DNA of 30,830 nt, taken from contig PDSN01000040.1 of NCBI GenBank assembly GCA_002748505.1, forward strand, positions 1-30,830, in the 5' to 3' direction. The stretch is from Gammaproteobacteria bacterium (GTDB lineage Bacteria > Pseudomonadota > Gammaproteobacteria > Pseudomonadales > Halieaceae). Below are positions 15,693 through 23,535 of this stretch, in pieces. Every line of letters begins with the position of its first letter. The first letter of the stretch is position 1. The notes under the pieces were generated by a model. It was not told the DNA's origin, did not search any database, and worked only from the letters and a program-made list of their open reading frames with translations. The position numbers and the translations under genes are program-made.

Positions 15693-16716
15693 CTGAGTAA
15701 CCCGACTCCTCAGTTATAATCTTGTTGAGCGCTTCTGCAGAACCCATTTGCACAAACCTGACTTTCTCATACCGTTTCGGATACCGCTCTCGATTGGCAG
15801 GATTATCGCCAAGAACTATAAGCTTTCCCATCGCTTCGTATATATAGGCTTTTCCCGGTATAGTATTTTTCGCTTTGTCAATTTCGTCATTGAAATGCCC
15901 AGCTAAACACAAATCAGAAAATGATATCCAGTCAGCGAGTTCGTGCTGAGTGACCCAGTCGAGATGGGTTACATTGTTATTTCTGTTCAGCACCTCTTTT
16001 TGCGCGCTCGACAGCGGCCCAATCAACACGAAGTGCACCGCTTCTAAGTCAGCAGTCAACTCTGCCGCTCTAACCACGACATCAACACCCTGCAAAGGAA
16101 TGACCGAACCAAAGTACAACACAACAAATTTATCCTGCAAATATTTCGGTTTCGCATTCTGCCTGGGATAATAGTACCTCGGATCAGCCTCCAAATAGAC
16201 CACACAAGTCCGCTGTCTGCCTGCTAAAAATGTCTTATGAAAATACTCTGCATGAGTCTTAGTATCGGCAATGATAAAGTCTGACTGCTTGACGGTACGA
16301 CAATCTAACCAGAACAACAATTTGGCAACTATAGAATGAGCACCAAATTTTTTCCTGTCATTTACCAGCGTATCGTAAAATGAGATAAAGAAATCGCTAA
16401 TTACTGAAACGTCACGAAATTTAAAACGCCAAAAAGGTAAAATCAACTGCGGTGCAAAACCCACAAAAACAACATCGTATTTTGATAAACGATGAAACAA
16501 TAGATAGAAATACAAGCCCAACAAACGCAGCACATAACTGCTGTGATCGTAGGTCACAACCGTCACCTGAGACGCATATTTCCTCACCAAACGTATCTCT
16601 TGCTGAACTCTGAGGTAATCAGTGTACGTTGTTGCCGTATAAAAAACACTTTTGCCTTCAACTAAGCGAACTAAATCGGCCTCAGTGAGAAATGCCCCTC
16701 CTTCATCTAGCACCAT
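15685..16716 (-). CDS. GT-B glycosyltransferase (GT4-like)
   Basis: A 343-residue glycosyltransferase. I place the start at 16716 (MVLDEGGAFLTEADL), preceded by GGTGG and 13 bp after the previous stop; the frame is open to 16779 inside that gene. The N-terminal half shows a Rossmann-like fold (VFYTATTYTDYLRV, YDVVFVGFAPQLILPF). The C-terminal half has the group-1 pattern FVVLYFGSVIPLQGVDVVVRAAE and later IPGKAYIYEAMGKLIVLGD, where the E of YEAMG suits the GT4 E-x7-E region. Donor and acceptor are unknown. It is A/T-rich and coupled to the methyltransferase by an 8-bp overlap. Confidence 0.83.
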   Translation of the reverse strand: MVLDEGGAFLTEADLVRLVEGKSVFYTATTYTDYLRVQQEIRLVRKYASQVTVVTYDHSSYVLRLLGLYFYLLFHRLSKYDVVFVGFAPQLILPFWRFKFRDVSVISDFFISFYDTLVNDRKKFGAHSIVAKLLFWLDCRTVKQSDFIIADTKTHAEYFHKTFLAGRQRTCVVYLEADPRYYYPRQNAKPKYLQDKFVVLYFGSVIPLQGVDVVVRAAELTADLEAVHFVLIGPLSSAQKEVLNRNNNVTHLDWVTQHELADWISFSDLCLAGHFNDEIDKAKNTIPGKAYIYEAMGKLIVLGDNPANRERYPKRYEKVRFVQMGSAEALNKIITEESGYSDE

Positions 16717-16729
16717 TTCGCCACCCCGC

Positions 16730-17215
16730 TCAAACCCACCGCCTAACCCGCTTACAGTAGGCCCGGTACTCGCCCCCAAACAGCTCAGTCAACATGCGCT
16801 CTTCGTAGACAATAAAACGAAATTGAATGACCAGCATAAACGCCGGTACGACAAGCAGGGTGCTCAGGGCGCCGGTGGTGAGGGCGCAGCCCAGGAGGAT
16901 AAGCGCCAACCCCAGGTACATGGGGTTGCGAGTAAAACGGTAAATACCGCTGTTCACCAGTGCCTTGATGTCCTTAAAAGGCCTTAGGTCATTGTCTGCC
17001 TTTTTGAACAGGCCACCTGCCCACACCAGCAGCAACAGCCCGGCGAAGATCACCAGGCCACCCACCATTTGCCAGACGCTGCTGGTATAGCGATAGCCGG
17101 GAAAGTAGGTATTCAGGATAAACATCGCAACCACCGCAATTACCAGCCACAGAGGCGGATAAATGATGCGTTTGGGCGTTAGCGGGGGTACTGACGTCTG
17201 CTTGTCTTCAGTCAT
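16730..17215 (-). CDS. Isoprenylcysteine carboxylmethyltransferase / phospholipid methyltransferase family membrane protein
   Basis: A 161-residue protein (to the stop at 16730) starting at the ATG at 17215, which overlaps the ZIP gene by 8 bp. The frame runs open to 17323 inside the ZIP gene, but that part is a shadow. There are two N-terminal helices (IYPPLWLVIAVVAMFIL and VGGLVIFAGLLLLVWAGGLF). The ICMT/PEMT signature SGIYRFTRNPMYLGLALILLG and, near the C-terminus, EERMLTELFGGEYRAYCKRV bind SAM in this family. Bacterial members are common beside metal-transport genes and have mostly unknown substrates; protein prenylation is not expected here. Confidence 0.88.
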   Translation of the reverse strand: MTEDKQTSVPPLTPKRIIYPPLWLVIAVVAMFILNTYFPGYRYTSSVWQMVGGLVIFAGLLLLVWAGGLFKKADNDLRPFKDIKALVNSGIYRFTRNPMYLGLALILLGCALTTGALSTLLVVPAFMLVIQFRFIVYEERMLTELFGGEYRAYCKRVRRWV

Positions 17216-18128
17216 GTCGAGTTCCGATGTCCTGGGCACTGTTTTGTGGTGTAGAGTGCATGCTATGCGCACCTTCGGGTTCAAACTGCCCCATACTGTA
17301 AGCCAGAGCAAGACCCAATACAAAAACTAAGGTGAGTTTTGTGCGATCATGGCTGTGAAAATGCACTTCGGGCAGTAAATCACTGAGGGCGATACAAATA
17401 AAACTCCCTGCTGCAAAGGCCAACATGATACCTACCCAGGCATGAGAGGCGTCACTTGAGACGCTAACACCACTGAGAAACAACAGGACGCCCAGTGGGC
17501 ACATCAGAGCGAACACCAGATTGGTGCGCACTCTGACAGACTTGCTTACGTGAGCCGCCATCAGCATCGCGCTTACCGACATCGCATCCAGCGGCTTGTG
17601 CAAAAACACCGCCAGAAACACCCCAAGCCCAAGTAAGCCGCCCTCACTGTGGGTCGCGCCAAATACCGCAGCCGCAAGGGCCAGACCATCCACTACCGCG
17701 TGTACCGACATACCAAACACCAGCCCGAAACCACTGGTTTTGCTCACCCTCGGCGCATGGCGCTGCTGCGGGTGGTCGTGGGCAGTGCAGTCGCTTTTGG
17801 CGTGATCGTTGTCGACACCGTCGAAACCGCTGAAATCGTGTTGATGAAAATGGAACAAGCGCAGTAACAGCAACATCGTCACTAGTCCAAGTACCAACCA
17901 CCACACAGCACTATCCACCGGGTTTGTACGATCGGAAAAGCTGGCGATGCTATGGGGTAACAGGTGATAGCAGGCGACGCCCAACATCAAACCTGCGACA
18001 GCGCTCATAATCAACTGAATGTGGGTGTGGCTCAATCGCAACCGCTGGGTAGCGCCGGCTGCAGCCAGCGATACCGCCGCAATCAAAAAACTGTACACAC
18101 CGAGCAGCAAATACGGGGAAACACTCAC
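17208..18128 (-). CDS. ZIP-family divalent metal transporter
   Basis: A 306-residue membrane transporter with eight likely helices. The metal-site motifs are HAVVDGLA in helix 4 (143-150) and HKPLDAMS in helix 5 (177-184), the latter differing from the common HExPxE. A His/Asp-rich loop between helices 3 and 4 (residues 93-124, with HFHQHD and HDHPQQRH) and a second HFHSHD near residue 255 would bind metal. ZIP proteins bring zinc, iron or manganese into the cytosol. The start is a GTG at 18128 after GAGAGA. It leads the five-gene minus-strand chain. I see no Zur- or Fur-like site upstream. Confidence 0.88.
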   Translation of the reverse strand: MSVSPYLLLGVYSFLIAAVSLAAAGATQRLRLSHTHIQLIMSAVAGLMLGVACYHLLPHSIASFSDRTNPVDSAVWWLVLGLVTMLLLLRLFHFHQHDFSGFDGVDNDHAKSDCTAHDHPQQRHAPRVSKTSGFGLVFGMSVHAVVDGLALAAAVFGATHSEGGLLGLGVFLAVFLHKPLDAMSVSAMLMAAHVSKSVRVRTNLVFALMCPLGVLLFLSGVSVSSDASHAWVGIMLAFAAGSFICIALSDLLPEVHFHSHDRTKLTLVFVLGLALAYSMGQFEPEGAHSMHSTPQNSAQDIGTRHD

Positions 18129-18276
18129 AACAATATCTCTCTACAAAAAATACGACATTTCTATCATTTCGCCATGACAATCATTGCGCCCACGTTTAGG
18201 CTTAACTTTACAGCAGGCCTGTAGTAACACAATCATGCCTGAACGACCACACGCAACATTCGGGACACCCTATTTG

Positions 18277-19896
18277 ATGTGGCGATTTATCACCTTTGCC
18301 TGCCTCTTGTCGATCATGCTAAGCGCATGCACAGAGCCGTTGAGCATCGCAGAACAGGGCTCTCGTGAGGGCCTTCTGCACTACAGCAACGGCCCAAAAC
18401 CGCTCTCGGTCGATCCGCAGCAGGCGCGCGTATCTCCAGAAACCAGACTGTCCCTCGCACTGTTTGAGGGGCTTACAAATATCAATCCCAGCACCATGAC
18501 GCCTGAACCCGGTGTCGCTGAACGCTGGGAGATCAGCGATGACAAGCTAGTCTACACTTTTTATCTGCGCAAAGATGCCCTGTGGTCAGATAAACGCCCC
18601 CTAACCGCACAGGACTTTACCTGGTCCTGGCAGCGCCTGCTCTCACCGGGCGAGCAGAAGCCCTATTCGGCCATGCTGTACGTTATTAAAAATGCACAAG
18701 AATATGCCCAGGGCGACATCAAAGACTTCACTAAAGTGGGCGTCAAAGCCACCTCACCGCACACGCTGACGGTTACCCTGGACCACCCTACACCCTACTT
18801 TCTGTATTTGCTTACCTACCCCGGCACGATGCCCCTGCCCCGACACGCCATCGAACAATACGGCGAGGCCGGGGAGCTGTTTGGCGGCTGGACAGCCATC
18901 GAACACCTGGTCACCAATGGCGCGTTTGCCGTAGACAGCTACGACCCGCAAAGCAGCATTTCGCTGGTCAAGAGTGACACCTACTGGAATCGCGCCAGGG
19001 TCAAACTAAATGGTGCGCGCTTCTACTTTGTCGATACCCACACGGAGGGGGAACGCCTGTTCAGCGAAGGAAAGCTGCACTTTACCCAAGGTGTTCCCAC
19101 CGACAAAATTGAATACTACCAGAGCCTTCCGAACTCACCCTATCGTCAAACCTTATACCTGGCCTCCTATTTCTACGTCATCAACACCAATCGACCGCCG
19201 TTGAACGATGAACGTGTGCGCCACGCCCTGTCATTGGCGATTGACCGTGCGGCACTCAATAAAAATACGCACCACGCCTCCATACAACCAGCTTACAGCT
19301 TCACCCCACCGGGCATTCAAGATTATTTTCCCCGAGAGTTTGCAACCTACAATCCGGATCGCGCTCGGCAACTGCTGGCTCAGGCGGGTTACCCCAACGG
19401 CGCAAACTGGCCGGAGCTGGAACTGGGCTTCAACGACTCCGACATCCATCGCAGAACCGCGCTGGCGGTCACCGCGATGTGGAAAAGAGAGCTGAATATC
19501 GACATCAAGCCCGTGGAATACCCGTGGGAACAGTACCTGCAAAACCTCACGACACAGAACTACGACATCACCCGCATGACCTGGATTGGCGACTACCCAG
19601 ACCCGAGAACCTTTTTAGAACTGTTCCTCAGCAACACCGAACACAACCCCACCAACTTTGCCAGCGAACGCTACGATCATTTGATACTTGAGGCCGCGCC
19701 AAAGGAAGAATCTATTGCCAGGCGCAATGCCATCTACACCGAAGCGGAAACCATTTTAATGGAGGCCATGCCGCTGATCCCGCTGTTTATTCACACCAGC
19801 AAGCACCTGATCCATCCGGACGTGCACAATATCCCACCCAACATTTTGGATTACACCGATTTCAAACAGGTCTCATTAACACCTTCGAGCGACTGA
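18277..19896 (+). CDS. Peptide ABC transporter substrate-binding lipoprotein, OppA-like (first copy)
   Basis: Periplasmic solute-binding protein of the SBP_bac_5/OppA family, 539 residues from the ATG at 18277. That start gives a compact signal peptide, MWRFITFACLLSIMLSAC, with lipobox LSAC at Cys18. An ATG at 18235 is the alternative. The mature part has ALFEGLTNINPSTMTPEPGVAERWEIS, ALSLAIDRAAL and GYPNGANWPELEL, all standard for peptide-binding proteins. It resembles the next gene throughout, for example both have ARQLLA-AGYPNG and WIGDYPDP or WIGDYVDP, so the two are paralogues. The gap to the second copy is 133 bp. Confidence 0.93.
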   Translation: MWRFITFACLLSIMLSACTEPLSIAEQGSREGLLHYSNGPKPLSVDPQQARVSPETRLSLALFEGLTNINPSTMTPEPGVAERWEISDDKLVYTFYLRKDALWSDKRPLTAQDFTWSWQRLLSPGEQKPYSAMLYVIKNAQEYAQGDIKDFTKVGVKATSPHTLTVTLDHPTPYFLYLLTYPGTMPLPRHAIEQYGEAGELFGGWTAIEHLVTNGAFAVDSYDPQSSISLVKSDTYWNRARVKLNGARFYFVDTHTEGERLFSEGKLHFTQGVPTDKIEYYQSLPNSPYRQTLYLASYFYVINTNRPPLNDERVRHALSLAIDRAALNKNTHHASIQPAYSFTPPGIQDYFPREFATYNPDRARQLLAQAGYPNGANWPELELGFNDSDIHRRTALAVTAMWKRELNIDIKPVEYPWEQYLQNLTTQNYDITRMTWIGDYPDPRTFLELFLSNTEHNPTNFASERYDHLILEAAPKEESIARRNAIYTEAETILMEAMPLIPLFIHTSKHLIHPDVHNIPPNILDYTDFKQVSLTPSSD

Positions 19897-20001
19897 CCAG
19901 CACAGGGCAGCGCCGATCACCCATAATTCCGGCATTACCGCCCCGCCAATTTTCCGCCGAAATAGTGACAAGCACGAATCAGTTCGGTAGGCTGGAACCT
20001 G

Positions 20002-20019
20002 TTGTAACAGTTGTGACAG
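20002..20019 (+). repeat. Tandem 9-mer TTGTAACAG TTGTGACAG before the second oppA
   Basis: Two head-to-tail 9-base units matching at 8 of 9 positions, ending 10 bp before the ATG at 20030. They lie in the leader between the two oppA genes. The downstream AGG may also serve as part of the ribosome-binding site (ACAGGATAATAACTATG). Confidence 0.5.
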
Positions 20020-20029
20020 GATAATAACT

Positions 20030-21700
20030 ATGTCTGCGAAAGCGACCGTGCGCAGCTTGCTTATTCTTGGCCTCGCCTGCTTCTTAGCCGCCTGCTCTGG
20101 CGGTGAATCCAATGTAGAGTCGGGTAACCGCGAAGGTATCTTTTACTACGGCAATGGTTCCGAACCCCAGGGCCTGGATCCGCACGTGGTAACCGGCGTA
20201 CCCGAAAGCCATTTAGTGCGCGCCCTGTTTGAGGGGCTGGCGGTAAAAAACCCCTACACCCTGGAACCCGAGCCTGGCGTTGCCAAAAGCTGGGACATCT
20301 CGGAGGATGGCCGGGTTATCACCTTCCACATTAACCCCGAGGCGCGCTGGTCCAACGGCGACCAAATGACAGCCCATGATTACGTCTGGTCATGGCGCAG
20401 AGCACTGCACCCGATGATGGGCAATCAATACGGCTATATGCTCTACCCCATCAAAAACGCCGAACGCTTTGCCAAAGGCGAAACCAAAGACTTTAGCGAA
20501 GTGGGCGTTAAGGCGCTGGATGACCTTACGCTGGAAGTGAGCCTGAACGAGCCCACGCCCTACTTCATTCAGCTAATGGATCACTATTCCACCTTTGCGG
20601 TGCATCGCGCCACCATCGAGAAACACGGCAAGTTCACCGATCGCTACACCCGCTGGACCCGCCCGGAAAATATCGTCAACAACGGTCCTTTCAATTTAAA
20701 AAGCTGGAAACTCAACCGCCGCATCGAAGTGGTCAAAAGCCAGACCTACTGGGACAAAGACAAGGTAAAACTCAACGGCGTGGTGTTTTTCCCCACTGAA
20801 AACCTGGTCAGTGAGGAACGTATGTTTCGTGCCGACCAGCTGCACTACACCAATGACGTGCCACTGGATAAGATTCCCGTGTACCGAAAAATGGAAAACT
20901 CACCGCTCGCGCTGGCGCCCTACCTCGGCACCTATTACTACATGATCAACACCACCCGCGCACCGGTGAACGATGTGCGGGTGCGCAAGGCGCTGGCCAT
21001 GGCGATTGACCGCGACACCTTGAACAGCTCGGTCATGAAAGGTATCGTCACCGCCGCCTATGCGGTCACCCCGCCGGGCACCATTGGCTACTACCCGCCC
21101 AAGACTTTCAAATACGACCCCGAGCAGGCACGGCAACTGCTGGCCGAGGCGGGCTATCCCAACGGTGAAGGCTGGCCGGGAGCAGAGCTTATTTACAACA
21201 CCCAGGAGAGTCACCGCAAAATTGCCGTCGCCCTGCAGCAGATGTGGAAAGATGCGCTCAACATCGACATCACCATCGCCAACCAGGAGTGGAAGGTCTA
21301 TCTGGATTCAATCCAGAACATGGACTACCAGGTCGCCCGCCGCGGCTGGATTGGCGACTATGTTGACCCCAACAATTTCCTGGATATGTTCCTCACCGAT
21401 GGCGGCAACAATATGACCGGCTTTTCCGACGCCGAGTACGACGATATTATTTTGCGCCAGGCCCCCGCCGCCAAAACCCGTGAACAGCGCTTTGCTCTGT
21501 TAACAAAGGCCGAGCGAATCTTGATGGAACAGATGCCCATCCTGCCCATCTACACCTATGCGAGCAAACACCTGATCAAACCCAGTGTGCAGGGCTTACC
21601 GTCAAACCTAATGGACTCGCTAAACCTTAAGTACGTTTGGCTGGATCCGGACTGGGACAAAATCAAACCTCAGAGCAACCCACAAGCCAAAGAGAACTAG
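20030..21700 (+). CDS. oppA: Peptide ABC transporter substrate-binding lipoprotein, OppA-like (second copy)
   Basis: A 556-residue SBP_bac_5 protein. The signal peptide is MSAKATVRSLLILGLACFLAAC with a clear lipobox LAAC at Cys22, then a Gly/Ser linker. Domain I has FYYGNGSEPQGLDPHVVTG and ALFEGLAVKNPYTLEPEPGVA; domain II has ALAMAIDRDTL and GYPNGEGWPGAEL. Near the end, MEQMPILPIYTYASKHLIKP is typical of OppA. It sits 3 bp before oppB, so it is likely the main binding protein of this transporter, delivering oligopeptides to OppBC. Confidence 0.95.
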   Translation: MSAKATVRSLLILGLACFLAACSGGESNVESGNREGIFYYGNGSEPQGLDPHVVTGVPESHLVRALFEGLAVKNPYTLEPEPGVAKSWDISEDGRVITFHINPEARWSNGDQMTAHDYVWSWRRALHPMMGNQYGYMLYPIKNAERFAKGETKDFSEVGVKALDDLTLEVSLNEPTPYFIQLMDHYSTFAVHRATIEKHGKFTDRYTRWTRPENIVNNGPFNLKSWKLNRRIEVVKSQTYWDKDKVKLNGVVFFPTENLVSEERMFRADQLHYTNDVPLDKIPVYRKMENSPLALAPYLGTYYYMINTTRAPVNDVRVRKALAMAIDRDTLNSSVMKGIVTAAYAVTPPGTIGYYPPKTFKYDPEQARQLLAEAGYPNGEGWPGAELIYNTQESHRKIAVALQQMWKDALNIDITIANQEWKVYLDSIQNMDYQVARRGWIGDYVDPNNFLDMFLTDGGNNMTGFSDAEYDDIILRQAPAAKTREQRFALLTKAERILMEQMPILPIYTYASKHLIKPSVQGLPSNLMDSLNLKYVWLDPDWDKIKPQSNPQAKEN

Positions 21701-21703
21701 ACC

Positions 21704-22636
21704 ATGTGGCGATTTATTCTTGGGCGTCTGTTACAGGCCGTGCCCGTTATTCTGGTGGTGATTACCGCCACCTTCTTTCTGGTTCGCATCGCGCCAGGCG
21801 GCCCTTTCGACGGTGAAAAAATCGTGCTGCCAGAGGTAAAAGCGGCGCTTGAGGCACAGTACAAACTCGATCAGCCACTGCTGAGCCAGTATTTTTCCTA
21901 CCTGAGCGACCTGGCACACGGTGATTTTGGCCCCTCGTTCAAATACCCCGGGCGCAGCGTCAATGAGCTGATTGGCGCGGGGCTGCCGGTCACCGCGGAA
22001 TTGGGCTTGTACGCCCTGTTAATTGCTGTCGTCATCGGCACATTGGCGGGTGTTACCGCGTCTTTAAAACCCAATTCGGCGCAGGACTACGCCACCATGT
22101 CGGCGGCGATGATCGGTATTTGTATGCCCTCATTCCTGCTCGGCCCCTTGCTGGTACTGGTTTTTGGTATTTACCTTGAATGGTTACCGGTATCGGGCTG
22201 GGGCGATATTCCCGGCGATAAAATCCTGCCGTCGGTCACCCTGGGCGCGGCCTATGCGGCCTATATTGCGCGCCTGAGTCGCGCGGGCATGTTGGAAGTG
22301 CTGTCGCAAGACTATATCCGCACCGCCCGCGCCAAGGGTCTGCCGCAGTGGCAGGTCGTCATTCGCCACGCCCTGCGCGGTGGTTTGATTCCCGTTGTGG
22401 CATTTTTGGGCCCGGCCTTCGCCGGTCTGCTCGCCGGTTCCTTCGTGGTGGAAACCATTTTTCAGATTCCAGGGCTTGGCCGTTTCTACGTGCAGGCCGC
22501 TTTCAATCGCGACTACACCATGATTTTGGGCACAACCGTGTTCCTATCAACCCTGATTGTGCTGTTTAACCTGTTGTCTGACATTCTCGCCGCGTGGATG
22601 AACCCCCGTCTGCGCGCTCAGTTTGGAGGCCAATGA
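21704..22636 (+). CDS. oppB: Oligopeptide ABC transporter permease OppB
   Basis: Inner-membrane permease, 310 residues, six helices. The N-terminus MWRFILGRLLQAVPVILVV and TFFLVRIAPGGPFDGEK are standard for OppB/DppB. The cytoplasmic EAA loop is EVLSQDYIRTARAKGLPQW (about 201-219), which docks on the ATPase. FVVETIFQIPGLGRFYVQA follows. The ATG is 3 bp after the oppA stop, and its last codon overlaps the next ATG as TGATG. Confidence 0.96.
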   Translation: MWRFILGRLLQAVPVILVVITATFFLVRIAPGGPFDGEKIVLPEVKAALEAQYKLDQPLLSQYFSYLSDLAHGDFGPSFKYPGRSVNELIGAGLPVTAELGLYALLIAVVIGTLAGVTASLKPNSAQDYATMSAAMIGICMPSFLLGPLLVLVFGIYLEWLPVSGWGDIPGDKILPSVTLGAAYAAYIARLSRAGMLEVLSQDYIRTARAKGLPQWQVVIRHALRGGLIPVVAFLGPAFAGLLAGSFVVETIFQIPGLGRFYVQAAFNRDYTMILGTTVFLSTLIVLFNLLSDILAAWMNPRLRAQFGGQ

Positions 22637-23532
22637 TGAGCACTGAAATGACCAACACGATAGACCAAATCGAACAGGCCGAGGAAGGCACATCGCTGTG
22701 GCAGGATGCCTGGGTTCGCCTCAAGCACAACAAGCTCGCGCTTATAGGGCTTGGCATACTCACCCTCTTCATTATCATTGCGCTGATCACGCCGTGGATT
22801 GCGCCCTATGGCTATGAAGAGCAAAACCTCGATCTCGGCGCATCGGGCCCATCGGCGGCGCACTGGCTGGGTACTGACGTTTTTGGCCGCGACCTGCTCA
22901 CCCAGATCATGTACGGTGGGCGTATTTCCCTGGCGGTGGGCTTTTTGGCCACCACTGTGGCATTGATTATTGGCGTCACCTGGGGGGCCATCGCCGGCTA
23001 TGTGGGCGGCAGAGTGGACGCGATCATGATGCGTCTGGTCGATATTATCTATGCCCTGCCCTTTATGATCTTTGTGATTTTGCTGATGGTGGTGTTTGGC
23101 CGCAATATGTTGCTGCTGTTTCTAGCCATCGGCTTTGTGGAATGGCTGACCATGGCGCGAATCATGCGCTCCCAGGTGCAGGCCCTGCGCCAGCAGGAGT
23201 TTGTTGAGGCGGCGGTGTCACTGGGCTTATCCCCCACGACGATTATTCACCGCCACTTAATTCCTAACGCCCTGGGCCCCATTATCGTTTACACCACCTT
23301 GACCATTCCCAGTGTGATGCTGCTGGAAGCCTTTCTGAGCTTCCTGGGTCTTGGTATTCAGCCCCCCCAAACCAGTTGGGGCCTGTTGATTTCCTACGGT
23401 GCGGAGACCATGGAAGAATACCCCTGGCTGCTGATTTTCCCTGGGCTCGCACTCAGCTTGACCTTGTTTTCACTCAACTTTTTAGGCGATGGCCTGCGCG
23501 ATGCGCTGGACGTGCGCGGCTCCAAGGACTGA
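22636..23532 (+). CDS. oppC: Oligopeptide ABC transporter permease OppC
   Basis: Second permease of the importer, 298 residues from the ATG at 22636, which is 6 bp after GGAGG and overlaps the oppB stop by one base. An ATG three bases earlier is also possible; further upstream codons lie inside oppB. The cytoplasmic N-tail is followed by LWQDAWVRLKHNKLALIGLG, typical of OppC, then HWLGTDVFGRDLLTQIMYGG. The EAA loop is EFVEAAVSLGLSPTTIIHRH, and FLSFLGLGIQPPQTSWG is the family C-terminal hallmark. Confidence 0.96.
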   Translation: MSTEMTNTIDQIEQAEEGTSLWQDAWVRLKHNKLALIGLGILTLFIIIALITPWIAPYGYEEQNLDLGASGPSAAHWLGTDVFGRDLLTQIMYGGRISLAVGFLATTVALIIGVTWGAIAGYVGGRVDAIMMRLVDIIYALPFMIFVILLMVVFGRNMLLLFLAIGFVEWLTMARIMRSQVQALRQQEFVEAAVSLGLSPTTIIHRHLIPNALGPIIVYTTLTIPSVMLLEAFLSFLGLGIQPPQTSWGLLISYGAETMEEYPWLLIFPGLALSLTLFSLNFLGDGLRDALDVRGSKD

Positions 23533-23535
23533 CCC

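Noticed and set aside
18129..18234. Zur- or Fur-like site for the ZIP transporter
   Set aside because: No palindrome resembling either consensus was found in the divergent region between the ZIP gene and the first oppA.
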